A stretch of DNA of 64,000 nucleotides from an uncultured Flammeovirgaceae bacterium (GTDB lineage Bacteria; Bacteroidota; Bacteroidia; Cytophagales; Cyclobacteriaceae): assembly GCA_937883755.1 (NCBI GenBank), contig CAKZYA010000003.1, positions 124,001-188,000 on the forward strand, in the 5' to 3' direction. Below the pieces are notes generated by a model. It did not search any database and was not told the DNA's origin. It saw only the letters and a program-made list of their open reading frames with translations. A program made the translations under genes and the position numbers. Positions 18,227 through 27,145 of the stretch are shown here, piece by piece (position 1 is the first letter of the stretch; the number at the start of each line of letters is the position of its first letter).

Positions 18227-18256
18227 ATTATCGGTGGACAGTATACTGTCGATAAT
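18227..18256. promoter_or_regulatory. Palindrome upstream of ffh
   Basis: GACAGTATACTGTC (18237-18250) is a perfect 14-bp palindrome, flanked by ATTATC and GATAAT (an outer 6-bp pair interrupted by GGTG). It sits 14-43 bases upstream of the ffh ATG, where an operator or a 5' leader hairpin would lie. Confidence 0.4.
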
Positions 18257-18766
18257 GATCAAAGTTAGTACTTATACCACAGAAATAATAAAGTTTACGG
18301 ACGGATTGTTTCTTGCTTTCTGAGAATGGACTCTAACACAATTGTACTTTTAGAATACAATGGAGTACAAGGAAAACTGTTGATTAACCTCACACTTAAG
18401 TCAGTTACTTTTCTCACTTTTTCATACAACATGTAAGCAAAACGATTTAATGAGGGAATATTTAGCCAGTCAGCGCTAAAGAAAATAGTAAAGTATTAGC
18501 ACTTTTCAGTTGTAAAATCCTGATTATCAATTAATCGATAGAAACCCTTAATTACATAATGAGCAGATTATTACTAAAGCTAAATATAAATCTAAGTAAC
18601 TCAGCACTCAAGATTATCGGGTAATTCTGAGATAATCTATGATAAAAACTTACATAAAATTAGAGCTGATAGCAATGCGATGGAATTGCTAATACTATGA
18701 CCACTCCAATTCTTTTAGTATATTTATTATTAGAAAAGTATAATTATTCACATCATTATTAAGCGT
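18257..18766. other. AT-rich intergenic region without recognised gene
   Basis: About 510 bases between the divergent ffh and TerB-like genes. It is AT-rich, with scattered stops in all frames and no convincing hairpin or tRNA-like fold. It must hold the TerB promoter, but I could not place a consensus match. I see nothing else in it. Confidence 0.5.
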
Positions 18767-19207
18767 ATGGAGTTATTGGATTTGTTTACCGGAAAGAAAA
18801 AGAAGTTAGCGAAGGGGCACATGAAGAACTTGCTTGAAGTTGCGTATTCGGATGGTGAATTTGATGAACTAGAAATAGAGTATCTTCTCTCACTAGCTGG
18901 GAGGTTTAATATTTCTGAAGCAGAGCTTAAGTTAATTAAAGAAAACCCCAGTTTAGTAGATTATCAGGCTCCTACTCGCGACCAGCAGCGGTTTGAGCAT
19001 CTATATCAGCTGGTTAATATGATGATGATTGATGGAGCAATTCACGAGCAGGAAGTAGAAATTTGCAAGAAATATGCACTTAAGCTCAGCTTGCGACCTG
19101 AATTTGTAGATGATATGGTAAAGGCTATTCCTGAGTCACGCGCTAATGAGGTGCCTACTGACGTAGTGATTGCTCGGTTACTAAAAATAGCACAAGAACG
19201 AGAGTGA
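18767..19207 (+). CDS. TerB-like protein
   Basis: A 146-residue all-helical cytosolic protein. It shows the TerB/DjlA-type helical repeat: LLEVAYSDGEFDELEIEYLLSL followed by LVNMMMIDGAIHEQEVEICK, where paired acidic residues (SDGEFDE and IDGAIHEQE) resemble the metal-binding positions of TerB. TerB family members are linked to tellurite resistance and membrane stress, but lone copies like this are of unknown function. It is monocistronic and followed by a strong terminator. Confidence 0.78.
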   Translation: MELLDLFTGKKKKLAKGHMKNLLEVAYSDGEFDELEIEYLLSLAGRFNISEAELKLIKENPSLVDYQAPTRDQQRFEHLYQLVNMMMIDGAIHEQEVEICKKYALKLSLRPEFVDDMVKAIPESRANEVPTDVVIARLLKIAQERE

Positions 19208-19241
19208 ATCTTACCTAAGTCGGGCATAAGAATTATAGGTA

Positions 19242-19277
19242 GGTCGGATGTTATTTGAACATTCGGCCATTTTTTTT
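19242..19277 (+). terminator. Rho-independent terminator after the TerB-like gene
   Basis: 11-bp stem GGTCGGATGTT / AACATTCGGCC with two G-U pairs, 5-base loop, then A and a run of eight T. Confidence 0.8.
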
Positions 19278-19321
19278 ATTATTTATGCAGGGAATTTCCT
19301 GACTACCTAACAATAATTACT

Positions 19322-20533
19322 TTGACTTTTAAAGAATTTAGCCTACACCAAGACCTACTATCTGGTCTTGGTTCTATGGGGTTCGATGAACCAACCCCTA
19401 TTCAAGAACAAACAATTCCCCCTATTCTTGCCGGAAGCGACATTATTGGTTGTGCCCAGACCGGAACAGGTAAAACAGCGGCGTATTTGCTCCCTACTAT
19501 TCATCATATTTTACAACATAAAGGAGAAGGCATCCAGGCGTTAGTCATTGCCCCTACTCGTGAGTTGGCCGGGCAGATTGATCAGCAACTAGAAGGCTTC
19601 TCTTATTTTACTCCTATTAGCTCCACCACGATTTACGGTGGGCAAGATGCTTCTTCGTTCGATAAGCAGAAGATGGCACTTAAAGGAGGTACCGAGATTG
19701 TAATTGCTACACCGGGTAAATTACTCACCCATCTAAATCTGGGTTACGTAAACCTGGATCATTTAAAGTTTTTTATTTTAGATGAAGCTGACAGAATGTT
19801 GGATATGGGCTTTTACGACGATATTATGCGAATTGCTCATCACGTGCCTGAACATCGGCAAACACTTATGTTTTCGGCTACCATGCCGCCAAAAATTCGG
19901 CAATTAGCTAAAAACCTATTAAAAGACCCTCATGAGGTAAACATTGCTATTTCTAAGCCCGCTGAGCGGATTATCCAGGCAGCATTTAGCGTACATGGGC
20001 ATCAGAAACTAGGGTTGTTGGAACACTTGCTGCAAGCCAAAAAAGTAAATAGCCTGATTGTCTTTTGTGCTCGTAAGACTACTGTAAAAGAAGTTGGCAA
20101 AATTATTCAGAAGTTAGACTATGAAGTAGCCGCTATTCATTCTGATTTAGAACAGTCTGAGCGGGAGAATATTCTGCGAAAGTTTAAAAACAAGCAACTA
20201 AATATTCTGGTAGCGACCGACATTTTGTCAAGAGGGATTGATGTAGAAGGAATTGAATTGGTGATCAATTACGACGTACCGAACGATGCCGAAGATTATG
20301 TTCACCGTATTGGTCGCACCGCGAGAGCCGCTGCTCGGGGTGCTGCTTTTACTTTTATTACTCCAGACGAACAGAGTGCTTTTGCTCGCATTGAGAAGCT
20401 AATTGAGTCTACCGTACCGAAGGCAAAGGTACCAGCAAATTTGGGCGAAGCCCCAGCCTACACTCCTAATCAGCGTAGAGGAAGAGGCGGGAATGGAAAC
20501 CGTAAGCGTTCTGGTAAATGGAGAAAAAAATAA
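19322..20533 (+). CDS. DEAD-box RNA helicase
   Basis: A 403-residue ATP-dependent RNA helicase. The Q motif is PTPIQEQT (residues 24-31), motif I is AQTGTGKT (45-52), then PTRELAGQ, TPGKL, DEAD, SAT, and the C-terminal lobe motifs CARKTT, VATDILSRGID and HRIGRTARA. The tail is short, basic and Gly/Arg-rich (RRGRGGNGNRKR), as in RhlE-type helicases that remodel rRNA or mRNA structure. The start is a TTG at 19322: an in-frame stop at 19313-19315 excludes any upstream ATG, and the first residues TFKEFSL fit the family. The TTG may keep expression modest. Confidence 0.93.
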   Translation: MTFKEFSLHQDLLSGLGSMGFDEPTPIQEQTIPPILAGSDIIGCAQTGTGKTAAYLLPTIHHILQHKGEGIQALVIAPTRELAGQIDQQLEGFSYFTPISSTTIYGGQDASSFDKQKMALKGGTEIVIATPGKLLTHLNLGYVNLDHLKFFILDEADRMLDMGFYDDIMRIAHHVPEHRQTLMFSATMPPKIRQLAKNLLKDPHEVNIAISKPAERIIQAAFSVHGHQKLGLLEHLLQAKKVNSLIVFCARKTTVKEVGKIIQKLDYEVAAIHSDLEQSERENILRKFKNKQLNILVATDILSRGIDVEGIELVINYDVPNDAEDYVHRIGRTARAAARGAAFTFITPDEQSAFARIEKLIESTVPKAKVPANLGEAPAYTPNQRRGRGGNGNRKRSGKWRKK

Positions 20534-21745
20534 CTACGACAGTTCTTTCAAAGTAGTATCTACTTTAACTGAAGTGTGCAAGGTCTTGTGTACTGGACAC
20601 TTGTCGGCAATCTCTCGCAGCCGCTCTCGTTGCTGGTCGGTTAGGTTGCCTTTCACCTCTACTATTCGTTCTATATGGTCAATTTTCCTGGAAGGATCTT
20701 CACAATCCTGGCAATCTTCGTCGTATATCTTCTGATGTTTTAGGTGTACAACAACTTCTTCTAAAGGCCACTGCTTGTGATTGGCATACATGCGTAGAGT
20801 CATACCAGTGCAAGCTCCTAGACTGCCTGCCAGTAAATCATAGGGAGAAGGGCCTAAATCCAAACCTCCTACCGACTCGGGTTCGTCAGCTGTGAGAGAG
20901 TGTTGTCCTACCATGATTTCGGTAGTATAGGTTGATCCAGTATGAGTCACTACCTGTAAATCGGTAGAAAGGGGAGTAGGAGTATGGGGCATAATGTAGC
21001 GGGCTACCCAAGCAGAAATTATATCTCCCACGTAGAGAGAGTCTTCTTTATTGCTAAGCAAATGGTCAGCATTATCCAGCGAAATAAATGATTTGGGGTG
21101 CCGCGCCTGTTGATAGATTTCAGCGGCATTATCTATACTAACGGTTTGGTCGATAGGGGAGTGTAAGATGAGTAATGGCTTACGGATTTTCTCAATCTGG
21201 TGATCGTGGTGAGCACTTTCTAGATCATCTAGAAACTGTTTTTTAATAGTAAAAGCCCGTCCGCCCAAAGAGACATTAGCCTCCCCTGCCGACTTAATTT
21301 CCTCAATATCTTCTTTGATAAGGTGTTGTACATGTTCAGGGGCAGCCGGAGCACCGATGGTAGCCACTGCCTCTACGGATTCAATTCGGTTGCTGGCAAT
21401 GAGTACGGCTGCTCCACCTAATGAATGACCAATGAGTAATTTGGGAGCCTGGTAATGAGTTGCCAGGAAGTGGGCGGCGGATTCTAAATCCTGAACATTG
21501 GTAGAGAAGTTAGTATCAGAGAAGTCGCCTTCGCTTTCTCCTAGTCCGGTAAAGTCAAACCGTAACACAGCCATACCTTTTTGCGTGAGTGCCCGGCTGA
21601 TATGGCTGACGGCATTCAGATTTTTACTACATGTAAAACAGTGGGCGAAAATAGCGAAGGCATGAGGGTTATTATCAGCGGGCATCTCGAGCCGAGCTGC
21701 TAACTGATGACCATTTTGACTGGGAAATGTAAGTGTTCTAGACAT
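20534..21745 (-). CDS. Fused alpha/beta hydrolase and OsmC-family protein
   Basis: With the ATG at 21743-21745 the protein has 403 residues; a 20-residue longer frame adds an unlikely N-terminus. Residues 1-255 are an alpha/beta hydrolase with nucleophile elbow GHSLGG (Ser108) and later Asp/His elements (LHSPIDQTV, LDNADH). Residues ~270-403 are an OsmC-type domain with the two redox cysteines expected of peroxiredoxin-like OsmC (GACTGMTLRMY and DKCPVHKTL). Such fusions occur in several bacterial phyla and are thought to act in detoxifying peroxides or related compounds; the substrate is unknown. It converges on the helicase, separated by a few bases. Confidence 0.9.
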   Translation of the reverse strand: MSRTLTFPSQNGHQLAARLEMPADNNPHAFAIFAHCFTCSKNLNAVSHISRALTQKGMAVLRFDFTGLGESEGDFSDTNFSTNVQDLESAAHFLATHYQAPKLLIGHSLGGAAVLIASNRIESVEAVATIGAPAAPEHVQHLIKEDIEEIKSAGEANVSLGGRAFTIKKQFLDDLESAHHDHQIEKIRKPLLILHSPIDQTVSIDNAAEIYQQARHPKSFISLDNADHLLSNKEDSLYVGDIISAWVARYIMPHTPTPLSTDLQVVTHTGSTYTTEIMVGQHSLTADEPESVGGLDLGPSPYDLLAGSLGACTGMTLRMYANHKQWPLEEVVVHLKHQKIYDEDCQDCEDPSRKIDHIERIVEVKGNLTDQQRERLREIADKCPVHKTLHTSVKVDTTLKELS

Positions 21746-21835
21746 ATTAAAAAGTAAAATAGGTACATATGAAAATACGGATAAAAGTCTGCTGACGAAA
21801 GTCATCCTAATGACGAAGTGCAGAAAAAGGAGAAA

Positions 21836-21870
21836 TGAAAAACACCCGTCTCAGAAGTGAAACGGGTGTT
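21836..21870 (-). terminator. Terminator downstream of tRNA-Met
   Basis: 9-bp stem AACACCCGT / ACGGGTGTT with a 12-base loop; on the minus strand it is followed by TTTTTC. Confidence 0.7.
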
Positions 21871-21872
21871 CG

Positions 21873-21949
21873 TGGTAGCGAGGACGGGAGTTGAACCCGT
21901 GACCTCAGGGTTATGAATCCTGCGCTCTAACCATCTGAGCTACCTCGCC
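21873..21949 (-). tRNA. tRNA-Met (anticodon CAT)
   Basis: A complete cloverleaf read leftward: acceptor GGCGAGG pairs with CCTCGCT (one G-U), D arm GCTC...GAGC, anticodon loop TTCATAA, T arm ACGGG TTCAACT CCCGT, discriminator A and an encoded CCA (77 bases in all). The first pair is G-U, not the unpaired C-A of initiator tRNA, so it is probably the elongator. A hairpin terminator follows directly. Confidence 0.93.
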
Positions 21950-21970
21950 ATCTTAAATTTACTTAGTTTC

Positions 21971-22037
21971 ATGAGTCTCAGGGTTATGAATCCTGTGCTC
22001 TAACCATCCGGGGCGCGTAGCCTGAGCTACCTTGCTG
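21971..22037 (-). pseudogene. Degenerate tandem copy of the tRNA-Met gene
   Basis: Leftward, starting about 22 bases upstream of the intact tRNA, the sequence repeats GCAAGGTAGCTCAG, then carries a 13-base insertion (GCTACGCGCCCCG) in the D loop, then GATGGTTAGAGCACAG and GATTCATAACCCTGAG with the CAT anticodon loop intact. The T arm and 3' acceptor strand are gone (replaced by ACTCATGAAACT). It cannot fold as a tRNA and is best read as a decayed tandem duplicate. Confidence 0.8.
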
Positions 22038-22203
22038 TGAAACGGATTGCAAAATTACAAAGATGCTTGGGAACTACAAGCAATAATTATGGTAAAATTT
22101 TAGGTTCCGTTGGCGATCTGATCAAAAAAAACTACCTTGCAGTTGCTCAGTCACCCATTTACCCCAGGCGGAGTCGCTCGGATAAATGCTAATCTTTACT
22201 GAC

Positions 22204-22596
22204 ATGGATCATCAGTTCACTGCCGAATTTGAGTTTAGGGCGTCTCGTAAGATGTTATTTCCTTATCTGACTACTGCTAGTGGGTTAGCTCAGTGGTTTG
22301 CTGATGACGTTACAATTAATGAAGATAAAGTATTCTCATTCTTTTGGGATGGAGATGAGCACCGAGCTAAATTAGCCACCCAGCGTATCAACCGTTTTGT
22401 CCGCTTCGATTTTCTTAACGGAACAGAAGACTCTTCTAACCAACCTTCTTTTCTGGAGATGCGCTTAGACACAAATGACCTTACTGGAACCGTATTTCTT
22501 AATGTAACAGATTCTATGACGGCTGATGATGAAGAGGAATTTTACGAAATCTGGCTGCAGCTTACTGATAGCTTGAAAGAAATTGTGGGTGGGTAG
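22204..22596 (+). CDS. START-like domain protein
   Basis: A 130-residue cytosolic protein; I prefer the ATG at 22204 (MDHQFTAEFEFRAS) over one six codons earlier. The pattern F.F.as.k.LFPYLTTASGLAQWFADDV, then FSFFWDGDEHRAKL and VRFDFLNG, fits the START/AHSA1 (SRPBCC) fold as found in a Bacteroidota-specific START-like family. The fold forms a hydrophobic pocket for lipids or other ligands; the ligand here is unknown. It lies 57 bases upstream of the LptF/G-type permease and may share its transcript, which would fit a lipid-related role (inference). Confidence 0.82.
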   Translation: MDHQFTAEFEFRASRKMLFPYLTTASGLAQWFADDVTINEDKVFSFFWDGDEHRAKLATQRINRFVRFDFLNGTEDSSNQPSFLEMRLDTNDLTGTVFLNVTDSMTADDEEEFYEIWLQLTDSLKEIVGG

Positions 22597-22653
22597 CCGA
22601 AAAATCAACTAATTTCAAAATATTTTTCTAACGATTGCTGTTATAGCTAACGT

Positions 22654-24300
22654 ATGAAGAAGATTGACAAGCTCGTTATCAAATCGTTCGTCGGGCCTTT
22701 TCTTCTCACATTTGTCGTAGTGGTTTTCATTCTGCTTACGCAGTATATGCTTAAGTACTTTGACGACTTTGTGGGGAAAGGCCTAGGTGCAGAAGTGTTT
22801 GCCGAGTTACTGTTTTATTTTAGTATCAACATGACTCCGGTGGCATTACCGTTGGCAGTGCTACTTTCCTCTCTTATGACTTTCGGAAACCTAGGAGAGC
22901 ACTTTGAACTGACGGCTATTAAGGGAGCCGGAATCTCACTCACCCGCGCACTTCGTCCCCTTTTCTTTTTTGTTACTTTAATTTCTATTGTCGCTTTCCT
23001 CTCCAATAACTTTGTGGTGCCCAAAGCGAACCTTAAAGCATATAGCTTACTGTACGATATCAAGCAAAAGAAGCCAGCGTTAGATATTCAAGAGGGTGTT
23101 TTCTACGGGGGAATTCCGAACTTCAAAATAAAAATCAATAAGAAGTTTCCGGATGGCGAGACAATTAAAGATGTTATCATTTACGACCATAGTACTGGAC
23201 TGGGCAATCGGGATGTGATACTGGCAGATTCGGGTAAAATGTATACGATCCAAAATGATCGTTACCTAATGCTAGAGCTTTTCAAAGGCAATCGTTACTC
23301 AGAAACTACCAAGTTGCTCGCTAGCTCCAGCCAAGGTACGGGGAGTGAGCAGTTTGTTCGCAACAACTTCGATACCACCAAAATGATCTTTGATCTAGCA
23401 AGTTTTGATCTTCAGCGTACTAAGGAGGAGTATTTTGCCTCCCACAGGCGAATGCAAACCATGGAGCAACTATCCCGATCCATAGATTCTATGCAGTACG
23501 AGAAACTAGCGATTAAGTACGATGCTTTTGCTGGTTCTACTAACTTTTATAATTATCATCTTCGCTATGACTCACTGATGCCCGAAGGGTTAGAAGAGCA
23601 AATTGTGGTACCAGAAGTTGAGATTGATTCGGTTGATAGCGTAGAAAATGTTCGTCAAGGCGGATTGCTGAGTATGGAATCGAGTGCCATTAAAGCCGGA
23701 AATCTGAAGCGACAACGACAGCAAATTCAGGAAAATGTGGATGACATAGTACACACCAAAAAGAAATATCAAGTCACTGAGATTGATACTGCCCTAATTG
23801 CCCTGGCTGAAGGGGAAATTGAGGAAAAGGAAAAAACTGGCATTGTTTCTAAAGCACTGAATCAAAGCCGGACAATTAAAAATACCCTTCAGATTAATGT
23901 GCAAAAATTACGAAGACTCGAGAGTGAAATTCATAAAAACACCTACGAGAGCTATAAAAAAGTGACCCAGGCTCTGTCTTGTCTAATTATGTTTTTAATT
24001 GGTGCTCCGCTGGGAGCGATTATTAAACGGGGAGGCTTGGGTGTACCGGTATTAATTTCGGTATGCTTCTTCATTGCCTTTTATGTAGTGACTGAAATGA
24101 GCCGAAAATGGGCCGAAGAGCTAGTGATGAGTGCTGAAATGGCGGTTTGGCTTCCTAACTTAGTATTATTGCCTTTCGGTATCATCTTTCTCATTCAGGC
24201 TCGCCTCGATGCTCGTTTACTAGAAGGCGATTTTTATCGGGTTCTGTTTGATCAACTGTGGGGACACTGGAAAAAGCTGAGCAAAAAATCAGCAGGTTGA
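22654..24300 (+). CDS. LptF/LptG-family lipopolysaccharide export permease (YjgP/YjgQ)
   Basis: A 548-residue inner-membrane protein, much longer than the usual ~360. Three N-terminal helices (residues ~14-35, 55-77, 100-125) include the family region FSINMTPVALPLAVLLSSLMTFG and GISLTRALRPL. The periplasmic beta-jellyroll follows (VFYGGIPNFKIKINKKF... VILADSGKMY). Residues ~265-430 are an extra, largely helical, charged insertion before the last three membrane helices (LSCLIMFLIGAPLGAIIKRGG). LptF and LptG with LptB extract LPS from the inner membrane. Only one of the pair is here, and the sequence does not decide between F and G. Confidence 0.92.
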   Translation: MKKIDKLVIKSFVGPFLLTFVVVVFILLTQYMLKYFDDFVGKGLGAEVFAELLFYFSINMTPVALPLAVLLSSLMTFGNLGEHFELTAIKGAGISLTRALRPLFFFVTLISIVAFLSNNFVVPKANLKAYSLLYDIKQKKPALDIQEGVFYGGIPNFKIKINKKFPDGETIKDVIIYDHSTGLGNRDVILADSGKMYTIQNDRYLMLELFKGNRYSETTKLLASSSQGTGSEQFVRNNFDTTKMIFDLASFDLQRTKEEYFASHRRMQTMEQLSRSIDSMQYEKLAIKYDAFAGSTNFYNYHLRYDSLMPEGLEEQIVVPEVEIDSVDSVENVRQGGLLSMESSAIKAGNLKRQRQQIQENVDDIVHTKKKYQVTEIDTALIALAEGEIEEKEKTGIVSKALNQSRTIKNTLQINVQKLRRLESEIHKNTYESYKKVTQALSCLIMFLIGAPLGAIIKRGGLGVPVLISVCFFIAFYVVTEMSRKWAEELVMSAEMAVWLPNLVLLPFGIIFLIQARLDARLLEGDFYRVLFDQLWGHWKKLSKKSAG

Positions 24301-24340
24301 ACGAAAAAGTTTTTAAATCAGTTTACCCAGGCGAGCAGTA

Positions 24341-24371
24341 TTGTAAATCAGTATTATTATTGATAACTTTG
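24341..24371 (+). promoter_or_regulatory. Promoter of rpsO
   Basis: TTG at 24341-24343, a 20-base spacer and a perfect TAACTTTG at 24364-24371, matching the Bacteroidota TTTG / TAnnTTTG promoter. The ATG of rpsO is 46 bases downstream of the -7 element, leaving room for a short AT-rich leader. Confidence 0.65.
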
Positions 24372-24416
24372 TGCCCTATTTCCAAAATCTAAAACCAATA
24401 GTGTAAAAATATACGC

Positions 24417-24692
24417 ATGTACTTAAGTTCAGAAAAAAAGCAAGAGCTATTTGAAAACCACAGCCGCTCTAAATCTAAAGCCGACTCAGGTTCGGCTGAA
24501 TCCCAGATAGCTTTGTATACTTATCGTATTGCCCATCTGACGGAGCACCTGAAGCAAAACAAGAAAGATCATTCATCTCGTAGAGGTTTGCTGAAGTTAG
24601 TTGGTAAGCGTAAGCGATTGCTAGAATATCTGCACGATCGTGATATTGAACGCTACCGAGCCGTATTAGCTGATTTAAAGCTACGTAAGTAG
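24417..24692 (+). CDS. rpsO: Ribosomal protein S15
   Basis: A 91-residue small-subunit protein that binds 16S rRNA early in assembly. The hallmark [28 protein letters not shown] and [20 protein letters not shown] are present and length is standard (about 89). A near-consensus promoter precedes it and a hairpin follows, then pnp. The rpsO-pnp order is the same as in E. coli and many other bacteria. Confidence 0.98.
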   Translation: MYLSSEKKQELFENHSRSKSKADSGSAESQIALYTYRIAHLTEHLKQNKKDHSSRRGLLKLVGKRKRLLEYLHDRDIERYRAVLADLKLRK

Positions 24693-24704
24693 TGAAAATA
24701 AAAA

Positions 24705-24736
24705 AGGGGAAGTGTAGGCTTCCCCTATTTGCATTT
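24705..24736 (+). terminator. Terminator or attenuator between rpsO and pnp
   Basis: Perfect 8-bp stem AGGGGAAG / CTTCCCCT with a 6-base loop. The T run begins about 8 bases later, so read-through to pnp or RNase processing (as at the E. coli rpsO-pnp junction) is possible. Confidence 0.65.
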
Positions 24737-24865
24737 TTTCCATAGTCTCTTCCAAATAATTTTCACTTTTTAGTATTGACATCCAGCGTCATTAGTAAAA
24801 TAAATCTATACTACTGATTAGTGTAAAGTTCTTACGAACAGCAATTCATTTTACCCATATTTCTT

Positions 24866-27001
24866 ATGCAACCACAAGTAGCAACAAAACATATTGAGTT
24901 AAGCGATGGGCGTACCATCATGATTGAAACCGGAAAGCTAGCCCGACAGGCCGATGGAGCAGTAGTGGTCAGAATGGGTGATACCATGTTATTAGCTACG
25001 GTTGTTTCTGCTGCTGAGGCAAGAGAAGATGCCAGCTTCTTTCCCCTTTCAGTAGATTATCAAGAAAAATTTGCGTCGGCTGGAAAAATACCGGGTGGCT
25101 TCCTAAAGCGAGAAGGTCGCCTCTCCGAACACGAGATTCTTACTAGTCGTCTGGTAGATCGGGCAATTCGCCCCATGTTCCCCGATGAATATATGGCTGA
25201 TACTCAGGTAAACATCATGCTTATCTCGGCTGATACCCAAGTAATGCCGGATGCTCTGGCGGCCTTAGCAGCTTCTTCGGCCATTGCTGTATCCAATATC
25301 CCCTTTCCTGAGCCTATTTCAGAAGTGCGGGTAGTACGATCAGGTGGGGAGTATATTGTAAACCCTAATGAAGAGCAAACGAATGCGGCTGATCTTAACT
25401 TGATCGTAGCTGGGTCGTCGGATAATATTATCATGGTAGAGGGAGAGGCTCAAGAAGTAGATGAGTCCGATATGCTACAAGCCATTCAAGCTGCTCATGA
25501 AGTGATTAAATTACAATGTAAGGCTCAGCAAGAACTTGCCGAGGAATTAGGCGTGGTTAAGCGTGAGTTTACTCCTCCTCAGCGTAATGAAGAGCTATAT
25601 CAGCAACTCCATGATCAGTACTACGACAAGATGTATGCTGTAGCTAGTCAGGGCATTAATAATAAAGAAGAAAGGAAAAATCAGTTTAAAGTATTTAAAG
25701 AAGAATACATCGAGAGTCTTCCTGAAGATCACGAAATAGATTTAGCTCAGGTACATAAGTACTTCAGTGCTATTCAGAAAAAAGCGTCTCGTGACTTGGT
25801 ACTGAATGACCGCAAGCGACTCGATGGTCGTCAGCTAGATGAAGTTCGGTCAATCTATACCGAAGTAAATTATTTGCCGACTGCACATGGCTCAGCCATC
25901 TTTACCCGGGGCGAAACGCAATCCCTAACTACGGTTACGCTAGGTACTAAGTTAGATGAGCAGATGATCGATAGTGCCATGGTGAAAGGGACTAATAAGT
26001 TTTTACTACACTACAATTTTCCAGCTTTCTCCACTGGCGAAATCCGACCTAATCGAGGACCAGGTCGTCGGGAGATTGGTCATGGAAACTTAGCCCACCG
26101 AGCACTTAAAGAGTGTATTCCAGCTGATGATGATAATCCTTACACAATTAGGGTTGTTTCCGATATTTTAGAATCCAATGGATCGTCTTCTATGGCAACC
26201 GTTTGTGCCGGATCAATGGCTTTAATGGATGCTGGAATCCCAGTGAAAAGACCAGTATCGGGCATTGCTATGGGGATGATTTCTGATCCTGAGACTAAAA
26301 AGTATGCGATTTTATCAGATATTCTGGGCGATGAAGACCACTTAGGTGATATGGATTTTAAGGTGACTGGTACCGAGAAGGGCATCACTGCTTGCCAAAT
26401 GGATATCAAAGTAGATGGGTTGCCTTATGAGGTACTTAATGAAGCTTTATCACAGGCCAAAGCAGGGCGAATGCATATTCTTCAGGAAATGGCGAAAACG
26501 ATCTCTGAGTCTAATGCTGATCTGAAACCAAATGCGCCTCGTTCTGAAACAGTCAAAATTGCCTCTGACATGATTGGTGCATTGATTGGCCCAGGTGGAA
26601 AAGTTGTTCAGGAAATCCAAAAAGAAACTGATACCACCATTGTTATTGAAGAAGTAGACAACCAAGGTATTGTAAATGTCTTTGCTACCGACCAGACGGC
26701 AATGGATAAAGCATTGGGGCGTATTAAAGCAATCGTGGCTATGCCAACCGTAGGTGAAGTGTACGATGGTATCGTCAAGTCAATTATGCCATTTGGAGCA
26801 TTTATTGAGTTTATGCCAGCTAAAGATGGGCTACTGCACATTTCCGAAATTAAATGGGAAAGAGTGGAAAAAATGGATGGCGTTATGGAAGTGGGCGAAG
26901 AAGTGAAAGTGAAGTTGATTGATATCGATAAAAAAACCGGAAAATATCGACTTTCTCGCAAAGCCTTACTCCCTAAGCCTGATAAGGCATCCCGCGATTA
27001 G
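24866..27001 (+). CDS. pnp: Polyribonucleotide nucleotidyltransferase (PNPase)
   Basis: A 711-residue phosphorolytic 3'-5' exoribonuclease that degrades RNA to nucleoside diphosphates. Two RNase PH domains are separated by a helical domain; the active-site-rich second one contains [23 protein letters not shown] and [31 protein letters not shown] domain ([20 protein letters not shown]) starts near residue 565 and an S1 domain ([20 protein letters not shown]) near 630. Length and order are standard. The gap to rpsO is 173 bases and holds the hairpin. Confidence 0.98.
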   Translation: MQPQVATKHIELSDGRTIMIETGKLARQADGAVVVRMGDTMLLATVVSAAEAREDASFFPLSVDYQEKFASAGKIPGGFLKREGRLSEHEILTSRLVDRAIRPMFPDEYMADTQVNIMLISADTQVMPDALAALAASSAIAVSNIPFPEPISEVRVVRSGGEYIVNPNEEQTNAADLNLIVAGSSDNIIMVEGEAQEVDESDMLQAIQAAHEVIKLQCKAQQELAEELGVVKREFTPPQRNEELYQQLHDQYYDKMYAVASQGINNKEERKNQFKVFKEEYIESLPEDHEIDLAQVHKYFSAIQKKASRDLVLNDRKRLDGRQLDEVRSIYTEVNYLPTAHGSAIFTRGETQSLTTVTLGTKLDEQMIDSAMVKGTNKFLLHYNFPAFSTGEIRPNRGPGRREIGHGNLAHRALKECIPADDDNPYTIRVVSDILESNGSSSMATVCAGSMALMDAGIPVKRPVSGIAMGMISDPETKKYAILSDILGDEDHLGDMDFKVTGTEKGITACQMDIKVDGLPYEVLNEALSQAKAGRMHILQEMAKTISESNADLKPNAPRSETVKIASDMIGALIGPGGKVVQEIQKETDTTIVIEEVDNQGIVNVFATDQTAMDKALGRIKAIVAMPTVGEVYDGIVKSIMPFGAFIEFMPAKDGLLHISEIKWERVEKMDGVMEVGEEVKVKLIDIDKKTGKYRLSRKALLPKPDKASRD

Positions 27002-27052
27002 CATCATAATTGTGAACTAATCTTCGGTAAGTTTTACTCTAATTAAGATCCA

Positions 27053-27081
27053 CCGATCTGAATTTATCCAAATCAGATCGG
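27053..27081. promoter_or_regulatory. Inverted repeat upstream of rpoD
   Basis: CCGATCTGA and TCAGATCGG form a perfect 9-bp pair, extended inwards by TTT/AAA around ATCC. No T run follows, so an operator or mRNA hairpin seems more likely than a terminator. It lies 65 bases before the rpoD start. Confidence 0.4.
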
Positions 27082-27145
27082 AACTATCCTAAAATAGATA
27101 TTTGTTCAGCTTTAAACACATCCACCGCATAAAGACAACGAATGC

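Noticed and set aside
21873-22037. tRNA duplication read as an attachment site of an integrated element
   Set aside because: No integrase and no foreign genes between or beside the copies; the second copy is degenerate.
26140-26961. Antisense frames in pnp
   Set aside because: They mirror codon use of the highly conserved pnp and show no independent features.
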